From NCBI RefSeq assembly GCF_030316895.1, contig NZ_JASZYV010000001.1, positions 434,001 through 498,000 on the forward strand: a stretch of 64,000 nucleotides of DNA. The letters are read 5' to 3'. This DNA is from Variovorax dokdonensis (GTDB lineage Bacteria; Pseudomonadota; Gammaproteobacteria; Burkholderiales; Burkholderiaceae_C). The notes beneath the pieces are model-generated. The model had not been told where the DNA came from, searched no databases, and saw nothing but the letters and a program-made list of their open reading frames with translations. Below, one piece after another: positions 27,595-37,207 of this stretch. Both the position numbers and the translations under genes were made by a program. Each line of letters begins with the position of its first letter. Position 1 is the first letter of the stretch.

Positions 27595-27993
27595 TCAGAG
27601 GGCGGCCTCGTACGCCGCCCAGGCGACGTGCGATTCATGCAGGCACACGCGCATCGAGGCCAGGCCGCGGGCGTTCGGCCCCAGTGCGCCAGCCGAGATC
27701 CGTGCGGCCACGCGGTCGAACACGACGCGTGCCATGAATTCGGTGGTCGTGTTGTGCCCTGCAAAGGCAGGGTCCTCGTCCAGGTTGCGCAGGTTCAGCT
27801 CGGCCAGCACCTCGCGCAACAGATCGGTGGCGCGGGCGATGTCGACCACCATGCCGTCGGGGTCCAATTCGGGGCGCCGCAATTCCATGTCCACCACATA
27901 GGTGGCGCCGTGCATGCGCTGGGCGGGCCCGAAAGCCTCGCCCTTGAAGCTGTGGGCAATCATGAAATGGTCGCGGACGTTGACGCTGTACAT
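27595..27993 (-). CDS. Divergent 6-pyruvoyltetrahydropterin synthase / QueD homologue
   Basis: A 132-residue T-fold protein of the PTPS/QueD family. It keeps the overall pattern: MIAH (His14), a MHGATY segment (His28), GMVVDI, LNLRNLD and HNTTTEFMA (the NPTxE-like site that anchors the pterin ring). However, canonical enzymes have HGH, where both His bind zinc, and here the second is Ala30. The catalytic Cys four residues before the first His is replaced by Ala24. The reaction may therefore differ from known pterin synthases. Its ATG overlaps the stop of the upstream dehydrogenase by one base (TGATG), and the glycosyltransferase follows directly. Confidence 0.82.
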   Translation of the reverse strand: MYSVNVRDHFMIAHSFKGEAFGPAQRMHGATYVVDMELRRPELDPDGMVVDIARATDLLREVLAELNLRNLDEDPAFAGHNTTTEFMARVVFDRVAARISAGALGPNARGLASMRVCLHESHVAWAAYEAAL

Positions 27994-29012
27994 CAGAAAG
28001 GATCCTGGTCGTAGGAATAGTCGATGCGCTGGCAAAGGGTGCCGGGCGCGTCGCCGGACAGTCGGGCCAGCACCTGCGGGAGGTTTTCGAACGGCGCGCT
28101 GTCGGTGATGAGCGCGTCGAGTTCCGGTGCATCCACCAGCAGCGAAAGCGCGAGCGCCGCGCGTCGGTCGTGGGTCCAGCGGGAACGCTGCGACGCCGCG
28201 ATGTGGCCCACCTGCGAGCTGCGGATGCGAAGGCGCCGCGCGTGGAATGCTTCGCCCAGCGGGAGCGTGACCGGCCGGTCGCCGTACCAGCTCATCTCCA
28301 GCACCGTGGCTTCGAAGGCGGCCAGTCGCAGTGCGGTGGCCAGGCCTTCGGGATGGCCGCTGGCGTGGACGACGAGGTCGGCGTCCGGATCGGCCGCCTC
28401 GGGGAGGGCGAAGCCCATGCCCAGGCGCGCTGCCACGGCCGCGCGATCGGCTTGCGTGTCGATCAACTGAACGGCGCATCCGGGCATGCGCGCGGCCAGC
28501 CAGCCCGTGAGCAGGCCCACCACGCCACCGCCGACCACCGCGATGCGGTCGCCCACGCGAGGGGCTGCATCCCACAGCGCATTGATGGCGGTCTGCATGT
28601 TGGCTGCCAGCACGGCACGCGCGGCGGGCAGTCCCTCGGGCAAGGGGTGGACCGCCGTGGCGGGAACCACGTAGCGCGTCTGGTGCGGATACAGGCAGAA
28701 CACGTCGCGCCCCAGCAGGTGGGCCGGGCCCTGCTCCACGCATCCGACGTTGACGTAGCCGTATTTCACCGGCCCGGGGAACGTGCCCTGCTGGAAGGGC
28801 GCGCGCATGCGCTCATGCTCGCTGGCCGGCACGCGGCCCTGGAAGACCAGCATCTCGGTGCCGCGGCTGACGGCGCTGTGGCGCGTTCGGACCAGCACTT
28901 CGCCTTCGGCCGGCGTGGCCACGGGCTCGGTGCGAATCTCCGCCCGTCCGGGCGCGGCGATCCAGCAAGCGCGGGCCTGTGCACGATCGGCGGGGGATGA
29001 ATATGCTGGCAT
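27993..29012 (-). CDS. Zinc-type medium-chain dehydrogenase (BchC-like MDR family)
   Basis: A 339-residue medium-chain dehydrogenase/reductase. The substrate domain begins [19 protein letters not shown] and has [17 protein letters not shown] and [16 protein letters not shown]. The nucleotide-binding motif is [19 protein letters not shown] with an acidic residue after it (LIDTQADR), suggesting NAD. The structural-zinc Cys cluster and most active-site zinc ligands of classical alcohol dehydrogenases are absent, as in BchC-like members. ATG 29012 ([12 protein letters not shown]) is preferred to an upstream in-frame start at 29084 that would run into the divergent gene. First gene of the unit that continues with the PTPS homologue. 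Confidence 0.82.
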   Translation of the reverse strand: MPAYSSPADRAQARACWIAAPGRAEIRTEPVATPAEGEVLVRTRHSAVSRGTEMLVFQGRVPASEHERMRAPFQQGTFPGPVKYGYVNVGCVEQGPAHLLGRDVFCLYPHQTRYVVPATAVHPLPEGLPAARAVLAANMQTAINALWDAAPRVGDRIAVVGGGVVGLLTGWLAARMPGCAVQLIDTQADRAAVAARLGMGFALPEAADPDADLVVHASGHPEGLATALRLAAFEATVLEMSWYGDRPVTLPLGEAFHARRLRIRSSQVGHIAASQRSRWTHDRRAALALSLLVDAPELDALITDSAPFENLPQVLARLSGDAPGTLCQRIDYSYDQDPF

Positions 29013-29073
29013 CGTGTGTGGACTTGCATGCGCTGCCGCTTGGGCCTGGCGCCATCGCGAACGATCATAGGCT

Positions 29074-29859
29074 GTGCAGTTCACTTCCGCTCAACCCGGG
29101 TCGTTGCAGGCCAAGGCGCTTCATGACCTGCGCCTCGACGCCGCGCGCGAGGCGTTGGCCACGGCCGCGCTGCTCGCCCTGGTGCTCGTCGCCCTGATCG
29201 TGCCGGGGTGGATGGCCCATGCCTTCGCGCTGAAGGCGCTGGCCGTCTTCGTGCTGGGTTGCGCGTTGCTGATGTGGGGGCTGGCCCGCCACATGCCGCA
29301 TCGCCGCTTCGGTGCCGCCAACCGCGTGACGCTGCTTCGGCTGGCAATGATCGCGGTGCTGGCCGGCGGCATCGGCCAAGCCTGGCACCCGCCCGATGTC
29401 GTCGCCTGGGCGGCCATCGTGCTCGCCACCACGGCCGCGCTGCTGGATGCGCTGGACGGGCCACTGGCGCGCGCCCAGGGCCTGGCCAGCGATTTCGGTG
29501 CGCGCTTCGACATGGAAAGCGACGCCTTCATGATCCTGGTGCTCAGCCTGCTGGTGTGGCACTGGGACAAGGCCGGCGCCTGGGTCCTGCTTGCCGGACT
29601 GGCACGCTACCTCTTCGTCGCGGCCGCCTGGGCCTGGCCATGGCTGTCTCGCCCGCTGCCACCGAGCATGCGCCGGAAGACGGTCTGCGTGGTGCAGATC
29701 ACCTGCCTCATCGTCTGCCTGGGGCCCATCATTGCGCGGCCCTGGAGCCAGGCCATCGCCGCGATCAGCTTGGCCCTGCTGCTGCTGTCGTTCGCCATCG
29801 ACGTGCGGTGGCTGATCCAGGAGCACCGCCAACGCGTATCGACGAAGGAGACCGAATGA
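29074..29859 (+). CDS. CDP-alcohol phosphatidyltransferase family protein
   Basis: A 261-residue integral membrane enzyme. The diagnostic motif D-x2-D-G-x2-A-R-x8-G-x3-D-x3-D is intact: LDALDGPLARAQGLASDFGARFDMESD read across residues 128-154. Six or more hydrophobic helices surround it. Such enzymes displace CMP from a CDP-alcohol (often CDP-diacylglycerol) with an alcohol acceptor, making phospholipid-type linkages. The start is GTG 29074; no better start exists before the first helix. It is divergent from the dehydrogenase with only 61 bp between and heads an ATGA-coupled three-gene unit. It lacks the length and neighbours of housekeeping PgsA. Confidence 0.85.
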   Translation: MQFTSAQPGSLQAKALHDLRLDAAREALATAALLALVLVALIVPGWMAHAFALKALAVFVLGCALLMWGLARHMPHRRFGAANRVTLLRLAMIAVLAGGIGQAWHPPDVVAWAAIVLATTAALLDALDGPLARAQGLASDFGARFDMESDAFMILVLSLLVWHWDKAGAWVLLAGLARYLFVAAAWAWPWLSRPLPPSMRRKTVCVVQITCLIVCLGPIIARPWSQAIAAISLALLLLSFAIDVRWLIQEHRQRVSTKETE

Positions 29860-30509
29860 CCTCGACCCTGCCGCGCCATCGCCCATCGACCGGCCATGCC
29901 ATGCCCCGTTCGCCTTCGGCGCGTGGCTGGCTCTTCGCGCTGCTCGCCTCGTTGCCGCTCTTCGTGCTGGCACCGTCGGCGGCGCGTGCGGAGCCTGCCC
30001 GCTTCGAGATCGATCCCGACCACATGACGATGGGCTTCCTGGTCGATCACCTGGGTTATGCCAAGGTGCTGGGCATGTTCCGGGCGGCGCGTGGCAGCTA
30101 TCGCTTCGACGAAGCCAGCGGCGCGTTGTCGGACGTGCGCATCGAGGTCGATACGCAAAGCGTGTTCACCAACCATGCCAAGCGCGACCAGCACCTCAAG
30201 AGCGCCGACTTCCTCAATGCCACCGAGTTTCCGCGCATGTTCTTCACGGCGCAGTCGGCCCAGCGCACCGGCGATCGCCAATTCAAGATCGACGGCGAAC
30301 TGGAGTTGCTCGGGCGCAAGCAGCCGCTCAGCCTGCAAGCCACCGTCAACCAGAGCGGCCCGTCGCCCATCGACAAGGACTACCGGATGGGCGTGTCGGC
30401 GCGCGGCAGCTTCAAGCGCAGCGCCTACGGCATGAACTACGGCGTGGCCAACGGCTGGGTGGGTGACGAGGTGCCGCTGATCATCGAGTTCGAGGCCGTT
30501 CGCCGATGA
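29856..30509 (+). CDS. YceI-like periplasmic lipid-binding protein
   Basis: A 217-residue exported protein. The signal sequence (residues 15-45, RGWLFALLASLPLFVLAPSAARA) is followed by the YceI domain: ARFEIDPDHMTMGFLVDHLGYAKVLGMF, IEVDTQSVFTNHAKRDQHLKSADFLN and TEFPRMFFTAQ, then KIDGELELLGRKQPLSL and KDYRMGVSARGSFKRSAYGMN. YceI proteins form a lipocalin-like barrel that binds isoprenoid or other amphipathic molecules. It is coupled by ATGA to both the phosphatidyltransferase and the sulfatase-like gene, suggesting it carries a lipid intermediate or product. Confidence 0.88.
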   Translation: MTSTLPRHRPSTGHAMPRSPSARGWLFALLASLPLFVLAPSAARAEPARFEIDPDHMTMGFLVDHLGYAKVLGMFRAARGSYRFDEASGALSDVRIEVDTQSVFTNHAKRDQHLKSADFLNATEFPRMFFTAQSAQRTGDRQFKIDGELELLGRKQPLSLQATVNQSGPSPIDKDYRMGVSARGSFKRSAYGMNYGVANGWVGDEVPLIIEFEAVRR

Positions 30510-32209
30510 ACCCTGGGCCGGCAGGTTCTCGGGCCGTGCCGGCGTTCGCTTCTGGACGCGGGTGGCGGCTGCTGGCGGCCCTGCTCGTGCTCAATGGCCT
30601 GCTGACGATGGGCAACCTGTGGCCCACCCCATGGCCCCGTCCGCTGGCGCAAGTCTCGCCGGAACTGGCGTTGGCGCTGCTGGTGCTGTGCATCGTTGCC
30701 TTCTGGCGCGGCAGGCCGGGCGCGGCAGCGCTGCGCGCGTTGGCGGCCGTCACATTGCTGTGGGTGCTGGCCCGTTATCTGGATGTGACCGTACAGGCGG
30801 TGTTCGGCCGGCCACTCAATCCCTATTGGGACGGACGCCACGCCATGTCCGTGCTGGCGCTGGCCGGCTGGTCGAGCGGGGCAATCGCGGCCGCGGTGCT
30901 CGCGCTGCTGCTGGCGATGGCGGGGTTGTATGCGGCCATCCTTTTTTGCTGGCAAGGCGTGGCGGCGGGGCTGGCCGAACCGCGTTCGCGACGCGTGCTG
31001 GCCGCGGCTTCGATCCTGCTGCTGGTCCTGGCATTTGCGCCGGGAGCCACACGGCTCGAAGCCTTCCAAGCATGGCGAACGGAGGCTCTCGCGCGGCCGG
31101 TCGCACCGGCCATCGCCCGGCAGGCGCAAGTGCTGGCCGCGCAGCTCTGGCCCGGCGCCACCGAGCCGCTGTCGCCCAGCCCGGATTTCGCCGCGCATTC
31201 GCTGGCCGGACTGCGCGGCGCTGATGTGCTGCTGGTGTTTCTGGAGTCCTACGGCGCATGCACGGTGGACGATGCGGCGCAGCGTCAGGCCCTGGCACCG
31301 GCGCGCGAACAACTGCTGCAGCGCCTGCAGTCCGCAGGCCGGGGCGTGGTGTCGACGCGCGTTCGTTCCCCCACCTTCGGCGGATCGTCCTGGCTCGCGC
31401 ATGCCGCACTGCTGGCGGGCGTGGACACGCGCGACCCAGGCGACTACGAGCGCCTGCTGTCCAGCGACCGGCCCTCGCTGGTGTCGATGTTCCATCGGCA
31501 AGGCTGGCACACCGTGGGGTGGATGCCGGGCCTGCAACGCGCTTGGCCGGAGGGCGGCTTCTACGGCTTCGACCGCATCGCCGATGCACAGGGCATCGGC
31601 TACGAGGGCCTTGAACTCGGTTATTGGCAGATCCCCGACCCGGCTTCCATGGCACTGCTGCACCGGCAGGAACTGGCCCACCGGACGGCTTCGCAGGCGC
31701 CGCGCTTCATCGTCTTTCCGACGCTGGGCAGCCATGCGCCGTTCCGTCCGCTGCCGCCTTTCGACGGCGATTGGGCTCGCCTGGCCACGTCGCAGGCCTA
31801 CACGCCCGAGGACATCGCGACCGCGCTGGCGCAGCCGGCCGATTGGTCGCAGGCTCGGCCGGCGTACTTGGAATCGATCGGCGCCACGCTGGACTGGCTG
31901 GGAAGCTATCTGGCGGGGCCGGCGCCGCGCGAATTGGTGACGCTGGTGGTGGGCGACCATCAGCCCTGGGCAGCCGTGAGCGGCGAAGGCGCGTCGTGGG
32001 ACGTGCCCGTGCACGTCATCAGCAGCGATGCGGCGCTGCTGGCGCGCTTCGAGGCACTGGGCTTCTCGCGCGGCCTGCTGCCCGCTGCCGATGCGGGCGT
32101 CGCCGGCAAGCTGGGCCCCCGTGGTGCTTCGATGCCGATGGCGGGCCTCACCGCCGTCCTGCTGGCGGCCTTCGACGATCGGCCCATCGCCTCGCTGCCT
32201 CGGCCCTGA
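30506..32209 (+). CDS. Membrane-anchored sulfatase / LTA-synthase-like phosphotransferase
   Basis: A 567-residue alkaline-phosphatase-superfamily protein. Residues 20-210 hold about five transmembrane helices (LLAALLVLNGLLTMGN, ELALALLVLCIVAF, AIAAAVLALLLAMAGLY, VLAAASILLLVLAF). The extracytoplasmic domain shows LLVFLESYGACTVDD, with the metal-ligand Glu, SPTFGGSSWLAHAALLAGV (the usual catalytic Thr/Ser region), RFIVFPTLGSHAPF and VTLVVGDHQPW with the late Asp-His metal ligands. Relatives transfer glycerolphosphate or phosphoethanolamine to envelope glycans. Last gene of the CDP-alcohol phosphatidyltransferase operon. The true donor and acceptor are unknown. Confidence 0.82.
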   Translation: MNPGPAGSRAVPAFASGRGWRLLAALLVLNGLLTMGNLWPTPWPRPLAQVSPELALALLVLCIVAFWRGRPGAAALRALAAVTLLWVLARYLDVTVQAVFGRPLNPYWDGRHAMSVLALAGWSSGAIAAAVLALLLAMAGLYAAILFCWQGVAAGLAEPRSRRVLAAASILLLVLAFAPGATRLEAFQAWRTEALARPVAPAIARQAQVLAAQLWPGATEPLSPSPDFAAHSLAGLRGADVLLVFLESYGACTVDDAAQRQALAPAREQLLQRLQSAGRGVVSTRVRSPTFGGSSWLAHAALLAGVDTRDPGDYERLLSSDRPSLVSMFHRQGWHTVGWMPGLQRAWPEGGFYGFDRIADAQGIGYEGLELGYWQIPDPASMALLHRQELAHRTASQAPRFIVFPTLGSHAPFRPLPPFDGDWARLATSQAYTPEDIATALAQPADWSQARPAYLESIGATLDWLGSYLAGPAPRELVTLVVGDHQPWAAVSGEGASWDVPVHVISSDAALLARFEALGFSRGLLPAADAGVAGKLGPRGASMPMAGLTAVLLAAFDDRPIASLPRP

Positions 32210-32236
32210 CGGGGCCAAGGGGCACAATGCCCCCCG

Positions 32237-33490
32237 ATGTCCGCGACCGCGATGCCCGCCGCCCAACACCTGCCCGATTCACGCTATGCGTGGGTTCGGC
32301 TGGCCATCACCATGCTGTTCATGACGGTGGGCAGCAGCGGGATGTACGTCGTCTCGGTCATGTTGCCGGCGGTGCAGGCCGAGTTCGGCGCCACGCGTGC
32401 GGATGCCTCGTTGCCCTACACATTGCTGCTGCTGGGCTTCGGCATCGGCGGCGTGCTGATGGGCAAGCTGGCGGATCGCTTCGGGATCATGTGGGCGCTG
32501 CTGCTCGGTGCCGCGGGCCTGACCGCAGGCTACGTCGGCAGTGCGATGGTGGGTGGCATCTTCGCGTTCGGACTCGTGCAGGGCCTGCTGGTGGGCTTGC
32601 TGGGCAGCTCCTGCGCCTTCGCGCCGCTGGTGGCCGACACCACCTTGTGGTTCGTGCGGCGGCGCGGCATCGCGGTGGCGATGTGCGCCAGCGGGAACTA
32701 CATCGCCGGCGCGGTGTGGCCACCCATCGTCCAGCATTTCATCGAGACCGTCGGCTGGCGCCAGACCTACGTCGGCATGGGCCTGTTCTGCGGCGGCTGC
32801 ATGGTTCTGCTGGCGCTGTTCATGCGCGCGCGTTCGCCGGCGAGCGGCGCGGTGCCGGCCGGTTCGGCGCCATCGAAGGCGCCCGCGCCGGATGCCAAGC
32901 CCTTCGGCCTCAGCCCCGGCTCCGCGCAGGCATGGCTGTGCGTGGCCGGCCTCGCCTGCTGCGTGGCGATGTCGATGCCGCAGGTGCACATCGTCGCCTA
33001 CTGCACCGACCTCGGACTGGGCGCAGCGCGCGGCGCGCAGATGCTGTCGGTGATGCTGGCCTTCGGCATCGCGAGTCGCCTGATCTCGGGTGTCATCTGC
33101 GACCGCATCGGCGGCCTGCGCACCTTGCTGCTCGGCTCGGTGCTGCAGTGCCTGGCACTGATGCTGTTCCTGCCTTTCGACGGACTCGTGCCGCTGTTCG
33201 TGGTGTCGGCGCTGTTCGGGCTGTTCCAGGGCGGCATCGTGCCGAGCTACGCGATCATCGTGCGCGAACACTTTCCCGCGCACGAGGCGGGCGCACGGGT
33301 CGGCACCGTGATCATGTGCACGCTGTTCGGCATGGCGCTGGGCGGATGGATGTCGGGCAAGGTGTTCGACCTGACCGGCAGCTATCAGGCTGCCTTCATC
33401 AACGGCATCGGCTGGAACCTGCTGAACATGTCGATCGCCTTCGGCCTGCTGATGCGCACGCGGCGCATCGGCCGCCTCGCCACCGCCTGA
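32237..33490 (+). CDS. MFS transporter
   Basis: A 417-residue twelve-helix major facilitator. The loop 2-3 signature is GVLMGKLADRFGIMW, and its repeat after helix 8 is RLISGVICDRIGGLRTLL. Helix 1 is ITMLFMTVGSSGMYVVSVMLPAVQAEFG, typical of the monocarboxylate/oxalate-formate-like branch (FVRRRGIAVAMCASGNYIAGAVWPP). The cytoplasmic loop between helices 6 and 7 is low-complexity Ala/Pro-rich. It starts 27 bp after the sulfatase-like gene and may be its last co-transcribed gene, perhaps exporting the cluster product, or an independent organic-acid carrier. Confidence 0.85.
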   Translation: MSATAMPAAQHLPDSRYAWVRLAITMLFMTVGSSGMYVVSVMLPAVQAEFGATRADASLPYTLLLLGFGIGGVLMGKLADRFGIMWALLLGAAGLTAGYVGSAMVGGIFAFGLVQGLLVGLLGSSCAFAPLVADTTLWFVRRRGIAVAMCASGNYIAGAVWPPIVQHFIETVGWRQTYVGMGLFCGGCMVLLALFMRARSPASGAVPAGSAPSKAPAPDAKPFGLSPGSAQAWLCVAGLACCVAMSMPQVHIVAYCTDLGLGAARGAQMLSVMLAFGIASRLISGVICDRIGGLRTLLLGSVLQCLALMLFLPFDGLVPLFVVSALFGLFQGGIVPSYAIIVREHFPAHEAGARVGTVIMCTLFGMALGGWMSGKVFDLTGSYQAAFINGIGWNLLNMSIAFGLLMRTRRIGRLATA

Positions 33491-33603
33491 AACCGCTTGC
33501 GTCGCCAAGGCGACAGACCGGGGCAGGGTATTGCCGGGTTTCGGCCCGGCGCAGTGCCTTCTAACCTTCGCCCCGCCAGTAGCACGCCGTTACGCGACGT
33601 TCG

Positions 33604-34481
<878 letters not shown>

Positions 34482-34485
<4 letters not shown>

Positions 34486-35195
34486 CGCGGCTGCTGGATT
34501 GCCGTCAGCTGCAGGCGCAGTACGGCGCGGTCAAGGTGCTGCACGGCCTGGACTTCGGCGTGAAGGAGGGCGGCATCACCACCATCTTGGGCGCCAACGG
34601 CGCCGGCAAGACGACCACGCTTCGCGCCGTGTGCGGCATGGTCAAGACCGGCGGTGAGGTCGAACTGGGCGGCATGCGCATCGACGGACGCAGCACCGAG
34701 CAGATCGTGCGCCAGGGCGTGGCCCACGTGCCGGACGGCCGCGGCACGTTCGTCAACCTGACGGTGGAAGAGAACCTGCGCATGGGTGCCTATACGCGTC
34801 GCGACAAGGCGCAGGTCGAGGCAGATTACGAGCGCATCTACCGCTACTTCCCGCGGCTGGCCGAGCGCCGCCGGCAGCAGGCCGGAACCTTGTCCGGTGG
34901 CGAGCAGCAGATGCTGGCGGTGTCGCGCGCGCTCATGCTGCGCCCGCGACTGCTGTTGCTGGACGAACCATCCTTCGGCCTTGCCCCGCGCATCGTGCAG
35001 TAGCTGTTCGAGATCTTCGGCGAGATCAACCGCCAGGACGGCGTGAGCATGCTGCTGGTGGAGCAGAACGCGGCCCTGGCCCTCCGGCTGGCCGACACCG
35101 CCTATCTGCTGGAGACCGGGCGCGTCGTCATCTCGGGGCCGGCGCAGGACATCCGCAACGACGAAGCCATCCGGCGTTCGTACCTGGGCTACTGA
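34482..35195 (+). pseudogene. livF: ABC transporter ATPase LivF interrupted by an in-frame amber codon
   Basis: Reading the frame through gives a normal-length LivF of 237 codons. Walker A is GANGAGKTTT, then HVPDGRGTFVNLTVEENLRMGAY, signature LSGGEQQMLAVSRAL and Walker B LLLLDEPSFGLAP. At 35001-35003, right after APRIVQ, there is a TAG where homologues have Glu (a single GAG-to-TAG change). The same frame then continues perfectly with LFEIFGEIN, MLLVEQNAALALRLADTAYLLETGRVV and IRRSYLGY to TGA 35193-35195. Termination at the amber gives a 173-residue protein without the switch (H-loop) region. It may be a genuine nonsense mutation, a sequencing error or a recoded codon; livG and livH on both sides are intact. 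Confidence 0.88.
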
Positions 35196-35210
35196 GGAAG
35201 GGGTGGCGCC

Positions 35211-36080
35211 ATGAACGTGCTCTTGCACCAGGTGATGTCGGGCCTAGCGACGGGCGGCATCTACGCCAGCATGGCGCTGGCGCTGGTGATGATCTACCAG
35301 GCCACGCACCTCGTGAATTTCGCGCAGGGTGAGCTGGCCATGTTCTCGACCTACATCGCATGGAGCCTGATCCATGCCGGCGTGCCCTATTGGGGCGCCT
35401 TCTTCATCACCGTGGCCATCGCCTTCGTGCTGGGCGCGCTGATCGAGCGGATCGTGGTGCAGCCGGTGGAGAACGCATCCATCCTGTCGGTGGTGATCGT
35501 CTTCATCGGCTTGCTGGTGATCCTCAACAGCCTGGCGGGCTGGATCTTCACCTACACGATCAAGCCCTTTCCAAGCCCCTTTCCCGAGCAGCCCCTGTTT
35601 GGCAACGGGCTGTTCACCTCGCACGAGCTCGGCGCCATCAGCGTCACGCTGCTGGTGTTGCTGGCGGTGTTCGTGTTCTTCCGCTTCACGCCCCTGGGCC
35701 TGGCGATGCGCGCGGCGGCGCAGAACCCCGAGTCGAGCCGGCTGGTGGGCGTGCGCGTGGGCTGGATGCTGGCGCTGGGCTGGGGGCTGGCATCGGCCAT
35801 CGGCGCCATCGCCGGGATCATGGTGGCGCCCACCGTGTTCCTGGAGCCGAACATGATGTCGGGCATCTTGCTCTATGCCTTCGCCGCGGCGCTGCTCGGC
35901 GGCATCGACAGCCCCGGCGGCGCGGTACTCGGTGGCTTCATCGTCGGCGTGCTGGAGAACCTGGTCGGCGCATTCCTGGGCACCGACCTCAAGCTGACGG
36001 TCGCCCTGGTGCTCATCGTCGGCGTGCTGGTGATCCGGCCCTCGGGTCTTTTCGGCAAGGTCCATGTGACGAGGGTCTGA
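35211..36080 (+). CDS. livH: Branched-chain amino-acid-type ABC permease LivH
   Basis: A 289-residue inner-membrane permease with about eight helices. The family opening GLATGGIYASMALALVMIYQATHLVNFAQGELAMF is clear, as is the cytoplasmic coupling region GLAMRAAAQNPESSRLVGVRV. The C-terminal LLGGIDSPGGAVLGGFIVGVLENL is also standard. GAGGAAGGGG at 35194-35203 provides the ribosome-binding site for ATG 35211. It follows livF by 15 bp and precedes livM by 3 bp. It would form the translocation pore with LivM. Confidence 0.93.
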   Translation: MNVLLHQVMSGLATGGIYASMALALVMIYQATHLVNFAQGELAMFSTYIAWSLIHAGVPYWGAFFITVAIAFVLGALIERIVVQPVENASILSVVIVFIGLLVILNSLAGWIFTYTIKPFPSPFPEQPLFGNGLFTSHELGAISVTLLVLLAVFVFFRFTPLGLAMRAAAQNPESSRLVGVRVGWMLALGWGLASAIGAIAGIMVAPTVFLEPNMMSGILLYAFAAALLGGIDSPGGAVLGGFIVGVLENLVGAFLGTDLKLTVALVLIVGVLVIRPSGLFGKVHVTRV

Positions 36081-36083
36081 CGC

Positions 36084-37133
36084 ATGTCCAGTCCATCCGA
36101 AACGGTTCGCGCTGCGTCGCACACGGCGTCGCCCTCGCAGAAAGCGGTGCCGGTGCCTCGCCCGGCACTGGAGCGTCCTGCAACGCACACCCGAGTGCTG
36201 CTGGCGGCGGCGCTGCTGGTGGCCTGCGTGCTGCCCTTCGTGCTCAGCGACTACCGCGTCTTCCAGCTCACGCTGGCGCTGGTCTATGCCATTGCGCTGC
36301 TGGGCCTGAACATGCTGACCGGCTACAACGGCCAGATCTCGCTGGGGCACGGCGCCTTCTATGCCATCGGTGCCTACGTGGCGGCGATCCTGATGGACAA
36401 GTTTGGCGTGCCCTACTGGGCCACGCTGCCGGCGGCCGGCGCGGTGTGCCTGCTGGCGGGCTTCCTGTTCGGCCTGCCGGCACTGCGGCTCGACGGGCTC
36501 TACCTGGCGCTGGCCACCTTTGCACTGGGCGTGGCGATGCCGCAGATCCTCAAGTACAAGCATCTGGAGGAATGGACGGGCGGCGCGATGGGCATCGTCA
36601 TCATCAAGCCCGATGCACCGGCATGGACCGGCCTGTCGCAAGACCGCTGGCTCTATTTCTTCGTGCTGGCCTGCCTGGTGGTGCTGTTCCTGGTGGCCTG
36701 GAACATCCTGCGCGGGCGCATCGGCCGCGCGATGGTGGCCATCCGCGACCAGCCCATCGCCGCGCGCGCGATGGGTGTGAACACCGCGATGATCAAGTCG
36801 CTCACCTTCGGCGTGTCGGCCATGTACACCGGCATCGCCGGTGCGCTGGGGGCGATCGTGATCCAGTTCGTCGCACCCGATTCGTTCAGCGTGTTCCTGT
36901 CGATCACGCTGATCGTCGGCGTGGTGGTGGGCGGGCTGGCCTCCATGCAGGGGGCGATCTACGGCGCCCTTTTCATCCAGTTCATTCCCAACGTGGCCGA
37001 CCATATCTCCAAGGCCGCGCCGTGGGCGATCTACGGCATCTTCCTGATCGTGTTCATGTACGTGATGCCCTTTGGCGTCGCCGGTCTGCTGCGCGGCCTG
37101 AACGCGCGGTGGCAGGCGAGGCGAGGGCGGTGA
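36084..37133 (+). CDS. livM: Branched-chain amino-acid-type ABC permease LivM
   Basis: A 349-residue permease with a 35-residue hydrophilic N-terminal extension and about nine transmembrane segments. Recognition points are YAIALLGLNMLTGYNGQISLGHGAFYAIGAYVAA, LRLDGLYLALATFALGVAMPQIL, RIGRAMVAIRDQPIAARAMGVNTAMIKSLTFGVSA and the end GVAGLLRGL. It starts 3 bp after livH, so the two permeases are co-translated. The operon order G-F-H-M-K and the solitary binding protein resemble Burkholderiales systems that import amino acids or aromatic acids; the ligand is not readable. Confidence 0.92.
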   Translation: MSSPSETVRAASHTASPSQKAVPVPRPALERPATHTRVLLAAALLVACVLPFVLSDYRVFQLTLALVYAIALLGLNMLTGYNGQISLGHGAFYAIGAYVAAILMDKFGVPYWATLPAAGAVCLLAGFLFGLPALRLDGLYLALATFALGVAMPQILKYKHLEEWTGGAMGIVIIKPDAPAWTGLSQDRWLYFFVLACLVVLFLVAWNILRGRIGRAMVAIRDQPIAARAMGVNTAMIKSLTFGVSAMYTGIAGALGAIVIQFVAPDSFSVFLSITLIVGVVVGGLASMQGAIYGALFIQFIPNVADHISKAAPWAIYGIFLIVFMYVMPFGVAGLLRGLNARWQARRGR

Positions 37134-37207
37134 TTTCCTGGCCCGGGGCGGCCGTCATGGGCCGGCCCGATTGCATCGTCGTCTGAGATCGAAGGAGACA
37201 AATCACC

